NCBI RefSeq assembly: GCF_020640915.1
Contig: NZ_JADWDC010000004.1
Coordinates: 1-64,000, forward strand
Source: Waterburya agarophytonicola KI4
GTDB lineage: Bacteria > Cyanobacteriota > Cyanobacteriia > Cyanobacteriales > Xenococcaceae
Length of the DNA stretch: 64,000 nt
Direction: 5' to 3'
The notes under the pieces are model-generated. The model saw nothing but the letters and a program-made list of their open reading frames with translations, was not told the origin of the DNA and searched no databases. Below are positions 30,542 to 39,800 of this stretch, piece by piece (the first letter of the stretch is position 1; each line of letters starts with the position of its first letter). A program made the position numbers and the translations under genes.

Positions 30542-33500
30542 ATGAGAAAAGATAAAGACTTCGATCGCGAAATACTAGAACAGTCAATAAGTACCATTCA
30601 GGCTTTAGGTGAAAAATCTAAAATAGCTATTATCCCCAGGGAATATTTATTACCTTGGCTTATTATTACCACCATTAGCTACGTGGTAATTTTTAAACCT
30701 TTACAGTTTTTTCTGGGGCTGGGGTATTTTTGGCTTCTGGTAATTATTATCTGGTTTTGTACTGCTTGGGCTTTAATAGCTGGACGAAAGAGCCACAATT
30801 TTACTGATGAGTTCTATCCACTGCCCGAAGACAACTGGATTGATGTACCGCAAACCTTCATCCCTGCCACAGACAAAATGTTTCCTAAGCTAGTAACCAA
30901 AAAAATCAAACTACCAGAAGAACAAGACTCGACTGGAAAATCTCATAAGTACATTCCATTTCAAAATGAATCGGAACTACATGGCAATATGAGAGTAAGT
31001 ATTGCAGGGCAAGACTTTGTGAGTATTTTGCGCTGTAATAAAGATTTAGAATGGTCTGCTTCAGTACCTTTTAACTTGGTAGGGTTACATCCTCAGTTAG
31101 AAGATTCAGAAATTATTAATCAATCACAAGCAATTACTAATGCCCTAAAGGATATTCCTCAAGGAGAATCTATTTGCTTTGTGTTCGGTTGTCGTTCTCA
31201 TTGTGATAAAAGAAAGCGTCAGTTGACGGATTTGATTAATGAGAAATTTCCCATTATGGGAATTATGCTTGAATCTGAAAAACTAAAAATCGAGGAAATT
31301 ACCCAAAAAGGTCTGCGACAGGAATGGCATCACTATGCCATAGTTAACTGGAGTCAGAAGAACCAAGACATCCGTCAAAATTCAGATACGATCTCAGTCT
31401 TTATCAACTTAAGTAAAAATTTCTTTGCCAAGTATTTCCGTAAAATGGTGGGTACGGAAAACAATTACTGGAGAAGAATTTATATCACTCTTGGTAGAGA
31501 TATCTACAGTAACTCCTTCCTGCCTTGGAAAATACGCTTAGAAAGTAAAGGAAAGCTACTTTTATCAAGTCTAAATCATCTGCAAGCTTATGAGCTATTG
31601 GCAAACAGGTTCAATAATCATATTACTAGAGATTTAGAACCTGATATTCCTCAAAAAATTAATGTTAGTGATATCTCTGGAAAATTAAAACATAGAGTAG
31701 TCATTAACAATCCTTACAGTCCCAAAGATTTGCTATCCAAGCTAATCGAAGGAGATGAAGGAGTATCTAACTGTCCAAATCATGATTCTCGTCGCGATCG
31801 CATTAGAATTAGAAACGATTTGGTTGCAGTTTTAAAATTAGTATATCCTCCTGAAAAAGTTCAATTTAGTCAGCAGCCTTATTGGGTATGGGATCGAATT
31901 AAACATCCTTCGGTTCGTGACACAGACGTTTTTTTAGAAATTACACCTGGAAATGTCGAAGACAGTCGAACTAATCTAAAAAGATTAGTTCGACAAAGTA
32001 GCTATGCCAACAAGTATGCAGCAGATAAAGGAAACATAATAGATGTCGATGCTGACCAACTAAGCGATGAGGCAATTGAAGCCCAAAGGCGTTTAAAAGC
32101 AGGAGCGCAGCCATTACTTGTTTCTTTTACTATTCATGTTTATCGACAGAGTGACATTGAGCTAGACATTGCCTGCCAAAGACTAATCGAACTATTTGCT
32201 CCAGCAAAGTTAGTTCGTGAAGATAAAGTATGCTGGAAAAGGTGGATGGAAAGTCTACCTATTAACAACCACAAAATTCTTACCTCTTCTCAAGTATTTA
32301 GCGAACCCAGGATAACTATGGATACAGAGAGTATCCGTAGCTTACTGCCTCTAATCCGTCCAAGAGATATTCATTTTTCAGGAGTTGAATTTATCAATAC
32401 TGAGGGTGGATATCCTATTTATATCAATATTGTCGAAGAATGTCTTCGTGGAATTATTACTGGAGGAACTGGTTCGGGTAAAACCGTCATGGCATTTTCC
32501 CACATTAAGCAGGCTCTAGCTCGTGAAGATCGAGCTTGTGTGGGTTTTGATATGAGCAATGAAGGAGAAGGAACATTAAAGCCCATCATGGAGCTATTAG
32601 GAGAACAAGGAGCTTACATCAATTTAATCGATGAAAGTTTCAATATTCTTCAACCCCCTGACTTGAGAAAACATAATCCTGATGTTCAATCAAGAAGATT
32701 CAAGATTTGGCTTGAATCAAGAAAGAAAATAATTACCGCTTTCGCTGTAGGTTCAAATCCTAACGATGACATCAACACCGACATAATTTCGGCAATTGTT
32801 ACTCTGGCTCTAGAAGTATTCTTTTCTGATATAGAAATTGTTAGACGATACAATGCAGCCCTGGAAAATGGCTGGAAATCCCCTGAATGGCAGAACATTC
32901 CAATACTAGAAGACTTCTTATTTTTCTGTTCCAAAGACAAATTAGATCTATCAGATTTTGGCTCGCAGCAGGGAGAAGCTTTGGATATAATTGTTACTAA
33001 TATCAGTGCAAAGTTAGTAGATCCCAATATTGGTGACTGTATTTCCAAACCCAGTACAGTTTCACCCCATGCCAGATTACAATTTTTTGGACTATCAGGA
33101 CTTAGTGATGATAATAATGCTTATGTGTTAAGCCTTGTAGCTCATGGTGCTTGCTTAAATGCTTCTCTAGAATACGAAAAAAATTTGGTAATAATTGATG
33201 AGTGTCCTGCGCTTTTTAGAAAACCAGGGTTTACCGAATTAGTTGGGATGCAATTTTCTCTAGGTAGAAAGGAAGGAACAAGCGTATTGCTAATCGGACA
33301 AAACATTGAGGCTATTACTCAATGTGAAAATTCTTCGCAGATTATCCGAAATACTGATTTTCATTTTATCGGTAAAATTTCTAGCGATGGAATCGAACAC
33401 TACTCCAAAGTCTTACATATTCCTGCAAGGGACTTACGTCAAAATGCAGGCGATACTTTTGGCATTGACAAAAACATGGGCTGTTCGTATTGGTTAATTA

Positions 33501-33670
33501 AATATCTTGATAAGCATTGGATTACCGCTTTCTATCCTTCAATCTACGAACTAGCTGGATTAGCTAACTCTCCTGATGAAAAGAGAGAACGACAAACAAT
33601 TATGAATAAATATCCCAATAGTCAAAAGGGAAAATGTCTTGGTTTGGCTGAATATGCCAGCATCTATTAA
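30542..33670 (+). CDS. VirB4/TraC-type secretion ATPase with VirB3-like N-terminus
   Basis: A 1042-residue protein from ATG 30542 (a TTG at 30536 adds two residues). Residues about 25-80 contain two transmembrane helices (LPWLIITTISYVVIF, FWLLVIIIWFCTAWALIAG), like a fused VirB3. A long middle domain is followed by the ATPase: Walker A ITGGTGSGKTVMAF at about 640 and Walker B NLVIIDECPALF, then LLIGQNIEAI. VirB4 energises pilin extraction and substrate transfer. It is longer than a typical 800-850-residue VirB4, partly because of the fused N-terminus. It follows the pilin gene without a gap. Confidence 0.9.
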   Translation: MRKDKDFDREILEQSISTIQALGEKSKIAIIPREYLLPWLIITTISYVVIFKPLQFFLGLGYFWLLVIIIWFCTAWALIAGRKSHNFTDEFYPLPEDNWIDVPQTFIPATDKMFPKLVTKKIKLPEEQDSTGKSHKYIPFQNESELHGNMRVSIAGQDFVSILRCNKDLEWSASVPFNLVGLHPQLEDSEIINQSQAITNALKDIPQGESICFVFGCRSHCDKRKRQLTDLINEKFPIMGIMLESEKLKIEEITQKGLRQEWHHYAIVNWSQKNQDIRQNSDTISVFINLSKNFFAKYFRKMVGTENNYWRRIYITLGRDIYSNSFLPWKIRLESKGKLLLSSLNHLQAYELLANRFNNHITRDLEPDIPQKINVSDISGKLKHRVVINNPYSPKDLLSKLIEGDEGVSNCPNHDSRRDRIRIRNDLVAVLKLVYPPEKVQFSQQPYWVWDRIKHPSVRDTDVFLEITPGNVEDSRTNLKRLVRQSSYANKYAADKGNIIDVDADQLSDEAIEAQRRLKAGAQPLLVSFTIHVYRQSDIELDIACQRLIELFAPAKLVREDKVCWKRWMESLPINNHKILTSSQVFSEPRITMDTESIRSLLPLIRPRDIHFSGVEFINTEGGYPIYINIVEECLRGIITGGTGSGKTVMAFSHIKQALAREDRACVGFDMSNEGEGTLKPIMELLGEQGAYINLIDESFNILQPPDLRKHNPDVQSRRFKIWLESRKKIITAFAVGSNPNDDINTDIISAIVTLALEVFFSDIEIVRRYNAALENGWKSPEWQNIPILEDFLFFCSKDKLDLSDFGSQQGEALDIIVTNISAKLVDPNIGDCISKPSTVSPHARLQFFGLSGLSDDNNAYVLSLVAHGACLNASLEYEKNLVIIDECPALFRKPGFTELVGMQFSLGRKEGTSVLLIGQNIEAITQCENSSQIIRNTDFHFIGKISSDGIEHYSKVLHIPARDLRQNAGDTFGIDKNMGCSYWLIKYLDKHWITAFYPSIYELAGLANSPDEKRERQTIMNKYPNSQKGKCLGLAEYASIY

Positions 33671-33680
33671 ATTTTGAAAA

Positions 33681-34595
33681 ATGGATAAATTAAAATCTTC
33701 TCTCAGCATACTTTTAACCACTTTTGCTTTACAGGTTTCTTTTATTGAAGTAGCAAAAGCTCAAATTTCTACTGGTGGTTTCTCTGGTGGTACTTTTAAC
33801 TTTCCTGTTGATGGTTCTGGTTCTGGTGGCTTGGGTGGTCTTGGTGACTTAAATGGTTCTAGTAATTCTGGCGGAATCTCTACTGGTGGTTTCTCTGGTG
33901 GCACTTTTAACTTTCCTGTTGATGGAATTTCGGGCATTGGTAATTTTAGTGGTCTTGGCGACCTTCTTCCAGAACCAATTGCCGATTTATTTAGGGACAT
34001 TGCTAACATCGTTGGACAGGTCAATACCTTCTTATCTGAACTAGGAATAGAAGTGAACCTTGGTGAATTAGGCTTACCCGATATAGAACAGGCAATCGAA
34101 CTATTTGAACAAGATAACCAAATTGACATTGCTAGTGATGTATTTGGTACACAAACGGGAAGTACAGTCATCAATGATGATTCCTTACGCAAGCAATATC
34201 TAAAAGATTTGGGAAATGAATATGCTCAAAACTCCACTCTTTCAGAAGAAGGACAGCAAAACACTGCCGAACAAATAGAACTTAGTCAAGAAACTGCTGA
34301 AATTAGCAACCAATACGCCCAAGACAGTAACGGACAAGATGTTTCTCAAAATATCTTACGTAATATTTCTAATCAAATTGCTTTGCAGCAGCAGCTTGAT
34401 AATATGAGCTACTTTGGACAGCAAGAAGACAAGATTTCTCGTTCCTTAATGCTAGCTATCCAGGGTGAAAGCGTTGTGGCTTTGGATAAATTAACCACAA
34501 CTAGAGATCGCGAAGCAATCAGTATTTTGAAAGCTGGCACATATCATCAAGGGTTGTTGTCAATTCCTGCCCAACATCTATTAACATCCAATTGA
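33681..34595 (+). CDS. exported VirB5-like protein with tandem glycine-rich repeat
   Basis: A 304-residue protein with a signal peptide cut after VAKA. The mature N-terminus contains ISTGGFSGGTFNFPVDG twice (residues about 29-45 and 66-82), encoded by two nearly identical 50-base DNA copies at 33765-33814 and 33876-33925. The rest is helical (AEQIELSQETAEISNQYAQD). Location between VirB4 and a VirB6-like gene corresponds to VirB5, the minor pilus-tip subunit, but no sequence motif confirms it. Confidence 0.6.
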   Translation: MDKLKSSLSILLTTFALQVSFIEVAKAQISTGGFSGGTFNFPVDGSGSGGLGGLGDLNGSSNSGGISTGGFSGGTFNFPVDGISGIGNFSGLGDLLPEPIADLFRDIANIVGQVNTFLSELGIEVNLGELGLPDIEQAIELFEQDNQIDIASDVFGTQTGSTVINDDSLRKQYLKDLGNEYAQNSTLSEEGQQNTAEQIELSQETAEISNQYAQDSNGQDVSQNILRNISNQIALQQQLDNMSYFGQQEDKISRSLMLAIQGESVVALDKLTTTRDREAISILKAGTYHQGLLSIPAQHLLTSN

Positions 34596-34606
34596 GAATA
34601 GCCAAT

Positions 34607-35701
34607 ATGAGTGATTTGAGCCTACTTGCTCAGGTAGCGACTGGAAATGAATTAAGTCTGAACATTTTAGAAAGATCCCTAAATTTTTATCAGGAAACGG
34701 GTGCTGCTTGGGATCGTATATGGGATTTAGTAGTTAACCCTACTCAGCCTTTGTGGGTTGCTGCGATCGCCATCGCGAAATTCATTTTTGGCTTTTCATT
34801 ACTTTTCTATACATACGTAGTTTTGAGCAGACTAAGTAACATCACTACTTCTAAACCAGTTTTAGATCAAATGCCCCTACCCCTAACTGTAGCTTTTCTA
34901 TTTGCAGGAAATGGTCTAATGCTATCTAATTTAGTACTGGGGATCAGAGAAATTTTTCAGTATTTCATTGTATTAGCTCTGCAAATACAAATTGCAGGCA
35001 TTAGTGTAAACCAAGCTTTGCAAGATATTCAAAGCACCGCGATCGCTAATAATAGGGCGCGAGTAATTTTTGCAGACTGCTTATCCCAAACTGGTTTGCA
35101 GTTAAATGATTGCGTCAACGATCCCGTAAAAATTGAACAAGCCCAAGAATTACTCAATGGATCGGGAAATATATTAAATGGCAATGCTCTTGAAGCAATA
35201 TTGAATGCAGTAGTATCAGCAGGGACAACCATAATAGATGGTGCTACTGCTTTTATTGGTAGTGCAGTTTCAACTGTGCTAGCTACTCCAATGATTGTTT
35301 TTATCCAGATAATACTATTAGTTATTCAACACGCCTTTATTAACTTGGTCGAAGCAACAGCTTTATTAACTGCTATTAGTGCGCCAATTTTTCTGGGCTT
35401 TTCCTTGTACACCTCTAATGCACCCATATTTGCTCTCTGGCTGACCAGTTTTATGGGCTTATATTTTATCCAATTGAGCTATGTATTTTTAATTGGCTTT
35501 TATGGAATAGTCATCTCGCAGTTAGATCAAGCTGGCGTAGCAGTTGGCACAATCGTCTTAGATATTGCTTTTCTATTTTACGTCGCGCTTTTTGCTCCAA
35601 TAGTCGCTGTAGGAATTTCTCTAGGAGGAGGAGTAAAACTGTACGAACAAATAGCAAGCAACATTGAAAGAGCAGCAACTTTAATTATTGCCACCCTATA
35701 A
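34607..35701 (+). CDS. VirB6/TrbL-like polytopic membrane protein
   Basis: About 364 residues from ATG 34607 (the TTG at 34592 would overlap the previous gene). At least six hydrophobic spans are seen, such as WVAAIAIAKFIFGFSLLFYT, FIQIILLVIQHAFINLV and the C-terminal FLFYVALFAPIVAVGISLGG. The number and central large loop with two cysteines fit VirB6, the inner-membrane pore of type IV systems. Its position after the VirB5-like gene and before the VirB8-like gene agrees. Confidence 0.7.
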   Translation: MSDLSLLAQVATGNELSLNILERSLNFYQETGAAWDRIWDLVVNPTQPLWVAAIAIAKFIFGFSLLFYTYVVLSRLSNITTSKPVLDQMPLPLTVAFLFAGNGLMLSNLVLGIREIFQYFIVLALQIQIAGISVNQALQDIQSTAIANNRARVIFADCLSQTGLQLNDCVNDPVKIEQAQELLNGSGNILNGNALEAILNAVVSAGTTIIDGATAFIGSAVSTVLATPMIVFIQIILLVIQHAFINLVEATALLTAISAPIFLGFSLYTSNAPIFALWLTSFMGLYFIQLSYVFLIGFYGIVISQLDQAGVAVGTIVLDIAFLFYVALFAPIVAVGISLGGGVKLYEQIASNIERAATLIIATL

Positions 35702-35729
35702 ATTAGTATTATTAAGTATTACAGATAAA

Positions 35730-36494
35730 ATGGCTATTTCATTCGATAAAAAATCAGCAGAAAAAGAGTTAGAGCATAAAGAAAGTTTAGTTGAAGCAAA
35801 AGATAGTAATAAAGTAATTATTATCTTTTTTATATTAGCAATAGGTCTTCTATTTTCAGCGATCGCAAATTTAGGTTTTGTCTACCTTTCTTTACATCTA
35901 GGTACAAGAGAGAAAATTTTTGTCACTCGCCAGGGTGAGGTGGAAATAGCACAAGAGAAAGACCCAAACTTTCGCAGCGATCGAGTAATTGAAGAAACTG
36001 TATCAAACTGGCTATACCTTACTCATGAATGGGACTCTTCTATTCCTAATAGCGCAGCTAAAGATCCTGGAGTACAGCTTAAAAGTGAAACTAACAATAA
36101 ATATTTTAAAGTACCAACCAAAACTTACACTGCTTCTTATTTACTAGAAGTTGGCTTTAGAAAACAGTTTTTAGAAGAAATTTCCAAACAAATTCCCTCT
36201 AGTTTTTATCATGGTAAAATATCTAGCGATTTAAAAATTTATCATATTGGAAATACAGAAAGAATAGATGATAATCTCTATCGAGTTAGAGTAATAATGA
36301 CTCGTACTGAAAAGAGCGATACCGCAGAGATACAAGAAACCCAAATAAACCAAATAGTTTATCTACAGGCAACAAAACCTTATAGATTAGTTCTAGGAAA
36401 TAAAGAACCAAGTGCTTTTAGAAAACAGCTAAATCAGCTTCTTAAAAATGGCTTAATTATATATAAAGTCTCTCCAGAAGTTCCGAAATCATAA
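35730..36494 (+). CDS. VirB8/TraE-like inner-membrane protein
   Basis: About 254 residues from ATG 35730; an upstream start at 35688 overlaps the VirB6-like gene and is less likely. A single N-terminal transmembrane helix (IIIFFILAIGLLFSAIANLG, residues about 29-48) is followed by a periplasmic domain of mixed strands (YTASYLLEVGFRKQFLEEIS, YRVRVIMTRTEK). This matches the VirB8/TraE topology of an assembly factor linking channel and inner membrane. Identification rests on topology and position. Confidence 0.65.
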   Translation: MAISFDKKSAEKELEHKESLVEAKDSNKVIIIFFILAIGLLFSAIANLGFVYLSLHLGTREKIFVTRQGEVEIAQEKDPNFRSDRVIEETVSNWLYLTHEWDSSIPNSAAKDPGVQLKSETNNKYFKVPTKTYTASYLLEVGFRKQFLEEISKQIPSSFYHGKISSDLKIYHIGNTERIDDNLYRVRVIMTRTEKSDTAEIQETQINQIVYLQATKPYRLVLGNKEPSAFRKQLNQLLKNGLIIYKVSPEVPKS

Positions 36495-36504
36495 AATATT
36501 AGCT

Positions 36505-38070
36505 ATGAGCAGTAACTCCTCAGACAATAATTATTTGCATTTTGAAGATCCAGAAGGAATAGAATCTTCAGAAACTCTCACGATAGATGATACAGATGCT
36601 GACAATATAGAAGAACTTAGTCCAGAAGATTTTGCAAACTTAGCGAGGCAAGCAAGTGGATATAGTGCTGATTTTAATAATAGTATTCGCGATTCTCAAG
36701 GCAACGAAATCGGGTCGCAGCACAAATCGAAGGAAGAAGAGAATAATAATTCCTTATCTGATGAGGAATCTGCGAAAGTAGGTCTTAGAGGTCCTTACAT
36801 TAAAATTATTGTTGGTATTCTCCTAACCAGTACTGTTGTCATCGGTTTAATTTTCTTAAGGGGTGGCTGGCTAAAAATCATGAACCTTAGCCAAAATCAG
36901 AATACTACTGAAGAAAAGTCTAAAGTCGATCCTGATAAACAACAAATAGATAAGTTAAAAGCTGAACTGGCATTAGTAGAACAAAGTAAAAAAACAATTA
37001 AACTAGAACCAGAACCCAAGCCAGAACCCAAACCAGAAACTACAACCGCACCCACCCCTGCGCCTCGTTCTGAACCAGAACCTGAGCCAGAACCAGAACC
37101 TATAGACCCGTACAAACAGTGGGAGTTATTATCGCAATTAGGGACACTGGGAAGTTCTGCTCTAAATCCAAATATTACTAACTCAACCAGAATATCTCGC
37201 AAAATTCCCAATGAATCTCAAGCATTCAGTTCCATAACCTCTCTCAACAACACAAGTGACGAGGAAATACAACCAAGAAACCCAGAAGCTTCTAGAGATG
37301 GAAATAGAGTTAATAGCGTCTCTCTTAATAAAAACAATCTAGGCATTACAGATTCCTCCCCCTCATCTCAGTCCAATGTAGCTTTGGCTTCAGTTGACCC
37401 CAATAATTTCAATGACCAAAGCACTGCTGCACCAAAATCTAGGTTTTCTCCTGATGCTCAAAAGATAATATTAAGTGGGTTGGGCGTTTCCCCCTCCAAG
37501 CTCAAGGAAACAAAAAACTACGATTCAAATTATAGACAAATTACGATCGCCACGAGCATTAGAGGAATATTAACTAATTCTGTTGCTTGGACAGATAGCT
37601 CTAACCCTGAAGATACTAGAGCATCTGTAACTTTGACCGAACCCTTGAAATACGAAAATGAAGATATTGCCCTTCAACAAGGTTCTTCCATAATTGTTGA
37701 GGTTTCAGACTTTAATCAAGCGGGATTTGTTGATTTAAGAGCGATCGCAATAGTAACGAGGAATTCTAAGGGAGAATTCATCCAACAAGAAATACCCGAA
37801 GACAGTTTATTAATCCGTGGTGAAAACAATCAACCTTTGAAATTCGAGACTAAAAATTCAGGTAAGGGCAATTCGGGTATAAATCAATTACTAGGCAGCG
37901 CAGTGAAAAGTGGTGCAAGAAGTTTGCCAATTCCAAGACAGGTAGGTTCAGCGTTATCAAGAACGATTAATGGATCTGGCTCTACGAGAGCAAACAAGGG
38001 TCAATTCTATTTTATTGAAGCTCAAACTCCTATTTCAGTCTATGTAAACAATTCAATAAATGTAGATTAA
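36505..38070 (+). CDS. VirB10/TraB-like channel protein
   Basis: A 521-residue protein: cytosolic acidic N-terminus, one transmembrane helix (IKIIVGILLTSTVVIGLIFL, residues about 97-116), a Pro-Glu repeat stretch (EPKPEPKPE...PEPEPEPEP, about 170-198) that spans the periplasm, and a C-terminal beta domain beginning ITIATSIRGILTNSVAWTD. This is the layout of VirB10, which bridges inner and outer membranes. The C-terminal domain is repeated as a separate gene immediately downstream. Confidence 0.8.
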   Translation: MSSNSSDNNYLHFEDPEGIESSETLTIDDTDADNIEELSPEDFANLARQASGYSADFNNSIRDSQGNEIGSQHKSKEEENNNSLSDEESAKVGLRGPYIKIIVGILLTSTVVIGLIFLRGGWLKIMNLSQNQNTTEEKSKVDPDKQQIDKLKAELALVEQSKKTIKLEPEPKPEPKPETTTAPTPAPRSEPEPEPEPEPIDPYKQWELLSQLGTLGSSALNPNITNSTRISRKIPNESQAFSSITSLNNTSDEEIQPRNPEASRDGNRVNSVSLNKNNLGITDSSPSSQSNVALASVDPNNFNDQSTAAPKSRFSPDAQKIILSGLGVSPSKLKETKNYDSNYRQITIATSIRGILTNSVAWTDSSNPEDTRASVTLTEPLKYENEDIALQQGSSIIVEVSDFNQAGFVDLRAIAIVTRNSKGEFIQQEIPEDSLLIRGENNQPLKFETKNSGKGNSGINQLLGSAVKSGARSLPIPRQVGSALSRTINGSGSTRANKGQFYFIEAQTPISVYVNNSINVD

Positions 38071-38777
38071 TGAGAAATAATCCAAATCAAGAAAAATACT
38101 ATGCCAGTGTCCTCGCACTTATGCTGATAGCCACTCCTTTTAATGGATTAAACGATCTAAAGAATGCTTTAGCACAAATAACAAGACTCCCAGGCATACA
38201 AAGCAACGCTCAATTAAGAAAACTCCGACAAAAGCAAATTCCCATAGCTACAACCATATCAGGAACTATAACAACTCCTATTATTTGGACAGATAATTCT
38301 CGTCCTTCAACAACTAGAGCAACAATAATCTTAAATAAACCACTTTTATACTCTGACGGAAATATTGCATTGCCTGAAGATTCCTCCTTAATAGTTGAAG
38401 TATCTGACTGGGATGATGCAGGATTCGTAACTTTAAACGCGATCGCTATTTTATATAAAGATAGCCAAGGAAAGTTTACCCAGCAGGGAATTCCCCAAGG
38501 TAGTCTACTCATCAGGAATGAAGACAATCAGCCTCTAGCATTTAAAACGGAGGAGTCCAATGGCGGGAATTCTCTAATTAGTGGAATTCTAAATGAGGCA
38601 GTACAAACAGGTGCAGGAAATTTGTCCCTTCCTGGAGGACTTGGCTCAGTTGTATCTAGAACATTAAGAGACAATTCCAAAAGGTCAAGAAGAGCGAACA
38701 GAGATGCAGTTTATTCTGTTGAAGAAGAAACCACAGTTTCTATATACGTAAATAGCTTTTTTAGTATCGAGGATTAA
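38070..38777 (+). CDS. free-standing VirB10 C-terminal domain paralogue
   Basis: A 235-residue exported protein whose start overlaps the VirB10 stop (TAATG). After a signal-like N-terminus, residues about 55-232 align closely with the C-terminus of the preceding VirB10-like protein (IATTISGTITTPIIWTDNSR against IATSIRGILTNSVAWTDSSN, SLIVEVSDWDDAGFV against SIIVEVSDFNQAGFV, and both end with a YV-NS strand). It lacks the transmembrane helix and Pro-Glu spacer. It may replace some VirB10 subunits in the outer-membrane ring. Confidence 0.75.
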   Translation: MRNNPNQEKYYASVLALMLIATPFNGLNDLKNALAQITRLPGIQSNAQLRKLRQKQIPIATTISGTITTPIIWTDNSRPSTTRATIILNKPLLYSDGNIALPEDSSLIVEVSDWDDAGFVTLNAIAILYKDSQGKFTQQGIPQGSLLIRNEDNQPLAFKTEESNGGNSLISGILNEAVQTGAGNLSLPGGLGSVVSRTLRDNSKRSRRANRDAVYSVEEETTVSIYVNSFFSIED

Positions 38778-38786
38778 GTATTGAAG

Positions 38787-39800
38787 ATGAATAAATCGTG
38801 TATTAAAGGCATTGGTATTTGTGCTGGTGTTGCAGGAGCTTTTCTAGTTGTCCCTACTGCACAAGCAGATACCAATATTCCTGAAAATATTGCCCAAAAA
38901 GAGATAATCCCCATCAATATTATTCCTGGGCAAACTACCGCCATCAATTTTGAAAATGATGACCGAGTGTCGTACTTAATCTTAAGCGATCGCTCTAAGA
39001 TAATTTACTCTTTAAATGCTCCGACTGATTCTGGTCAGGCTAAATCTATTTTCTTACGGAATATCAAACCCCTTGATTTTCCTGGTGAAATAACTAGTAA
39101 TCAGCCTAATTTGTTTGTTGTAGCTATCGACGATCGGGGAAGACAAGAACAATATGAGTTTATTGTTGATAACTCCCAAAAGCATGATACTAAAATAAAT
39201 ATAACCCCAGAAAAAAAAGAAGCCCCGAAAAAGCCAATAAACGTCATCAATACAGAATTAGGAGCAGCTACCCCAGCCGACGTTCGTATAGGCTTAAAAT
39301 ACAAATTAAGGAAAGCAGAGATATCTCCAAATGACCCTATTGCACTGTATACTTCTGAAGCGATCGCCTTAACTCTCAATAGTCAAAAAAACTTACTAGC
39401 TTTAGCCGAAGAATTAGATATTCCTCTGTCAGTTCTCTCTGAGTTTGGCAGAACTGGATTAGCCCAAAAAGCCAAATTTAGAATACAGAAGGCTAATCGA
39501 AAAAAAGCTAATGCTTTAAAAGCAGCAAGACAATCTTTAATTGAAGAACAGAGCGAAAAATTTGTTATTGACACCGATCTTGGTAAAGCCAATCTTGAAG
39601 ACATTAAGTTTGGTTTGTCAGTGATGCAGAAGCGCGAAACAATAACGGAGCAAAAAGCACAAAGAATATCTAAAATAATTAAACAAGCTATGAATGAAAA
39701 GAGAAAATTTTCAGCCAGAGATAAGGAAGAACTGAGTAACGTCGGTAGATTAGGTTTAGCATTTAGCTCTAGACTAAGAATCCTTGGGACTCTTGACTAA
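38787..39800 (+). CDS. exported protein of the channel operon, TraK/VirB9-like by position
   Basis: A 337-residue protein from ATG 38787 (TTG 38781 less likely). It has a signal peptide (GIGICAGVAGAFLVVPTAQA) and an N-terminal beta domain (IIPINIIPGQTTAINFENDD...SYLILSDRSKIIYSL) resembling the start of TraK/VirB9 proteins. The C-terminal half contains two related helical repeats, the first starting VINTELGAATPADVRIGLKY and the second VIDTDLGKANLEDIKFGLSV. The position after VirB10 fits the outer-membrane ring protein; the repeats are not usual for VirB9. It overlaps the reverse response-regulator gene by four bases. Confidence 0.6.
   Translation: MNKSCIKGIGICAGVAGAFLVVPTAQADTNIPENIAQKEIIPINIIPGQTTAINFENDDRVSYLILSDRSKIIYSLNAPTDSGQAKSIFLRNIKPLDFPGEITSNQPNLFVVAIDDRGRQEQYEFIVDNSQKHDTKINITPEKKEAPKKPINVINTELGAATPADVRIGLKYKLRKAEISPNDPIALYTSEAIALTLNSQKNLLALAEELDIPLSVLSEFGRTGLAQKAKFRIQKANRKKANALKAARQSLIEEQSEKFVIDTDLGKANLEDIKFGLSVMQKRETITEQKAQRISKIIKQAMNEKRKFSARDKEELSNVGRLGLAFSSRLRILGTLD

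Noticed and set aside
32690-32722. Heptamer-like units in the VirB4 gene
   Set aside because: The match to the repeat unit is partial and the encoded residues fit the protein, so chance is likely.
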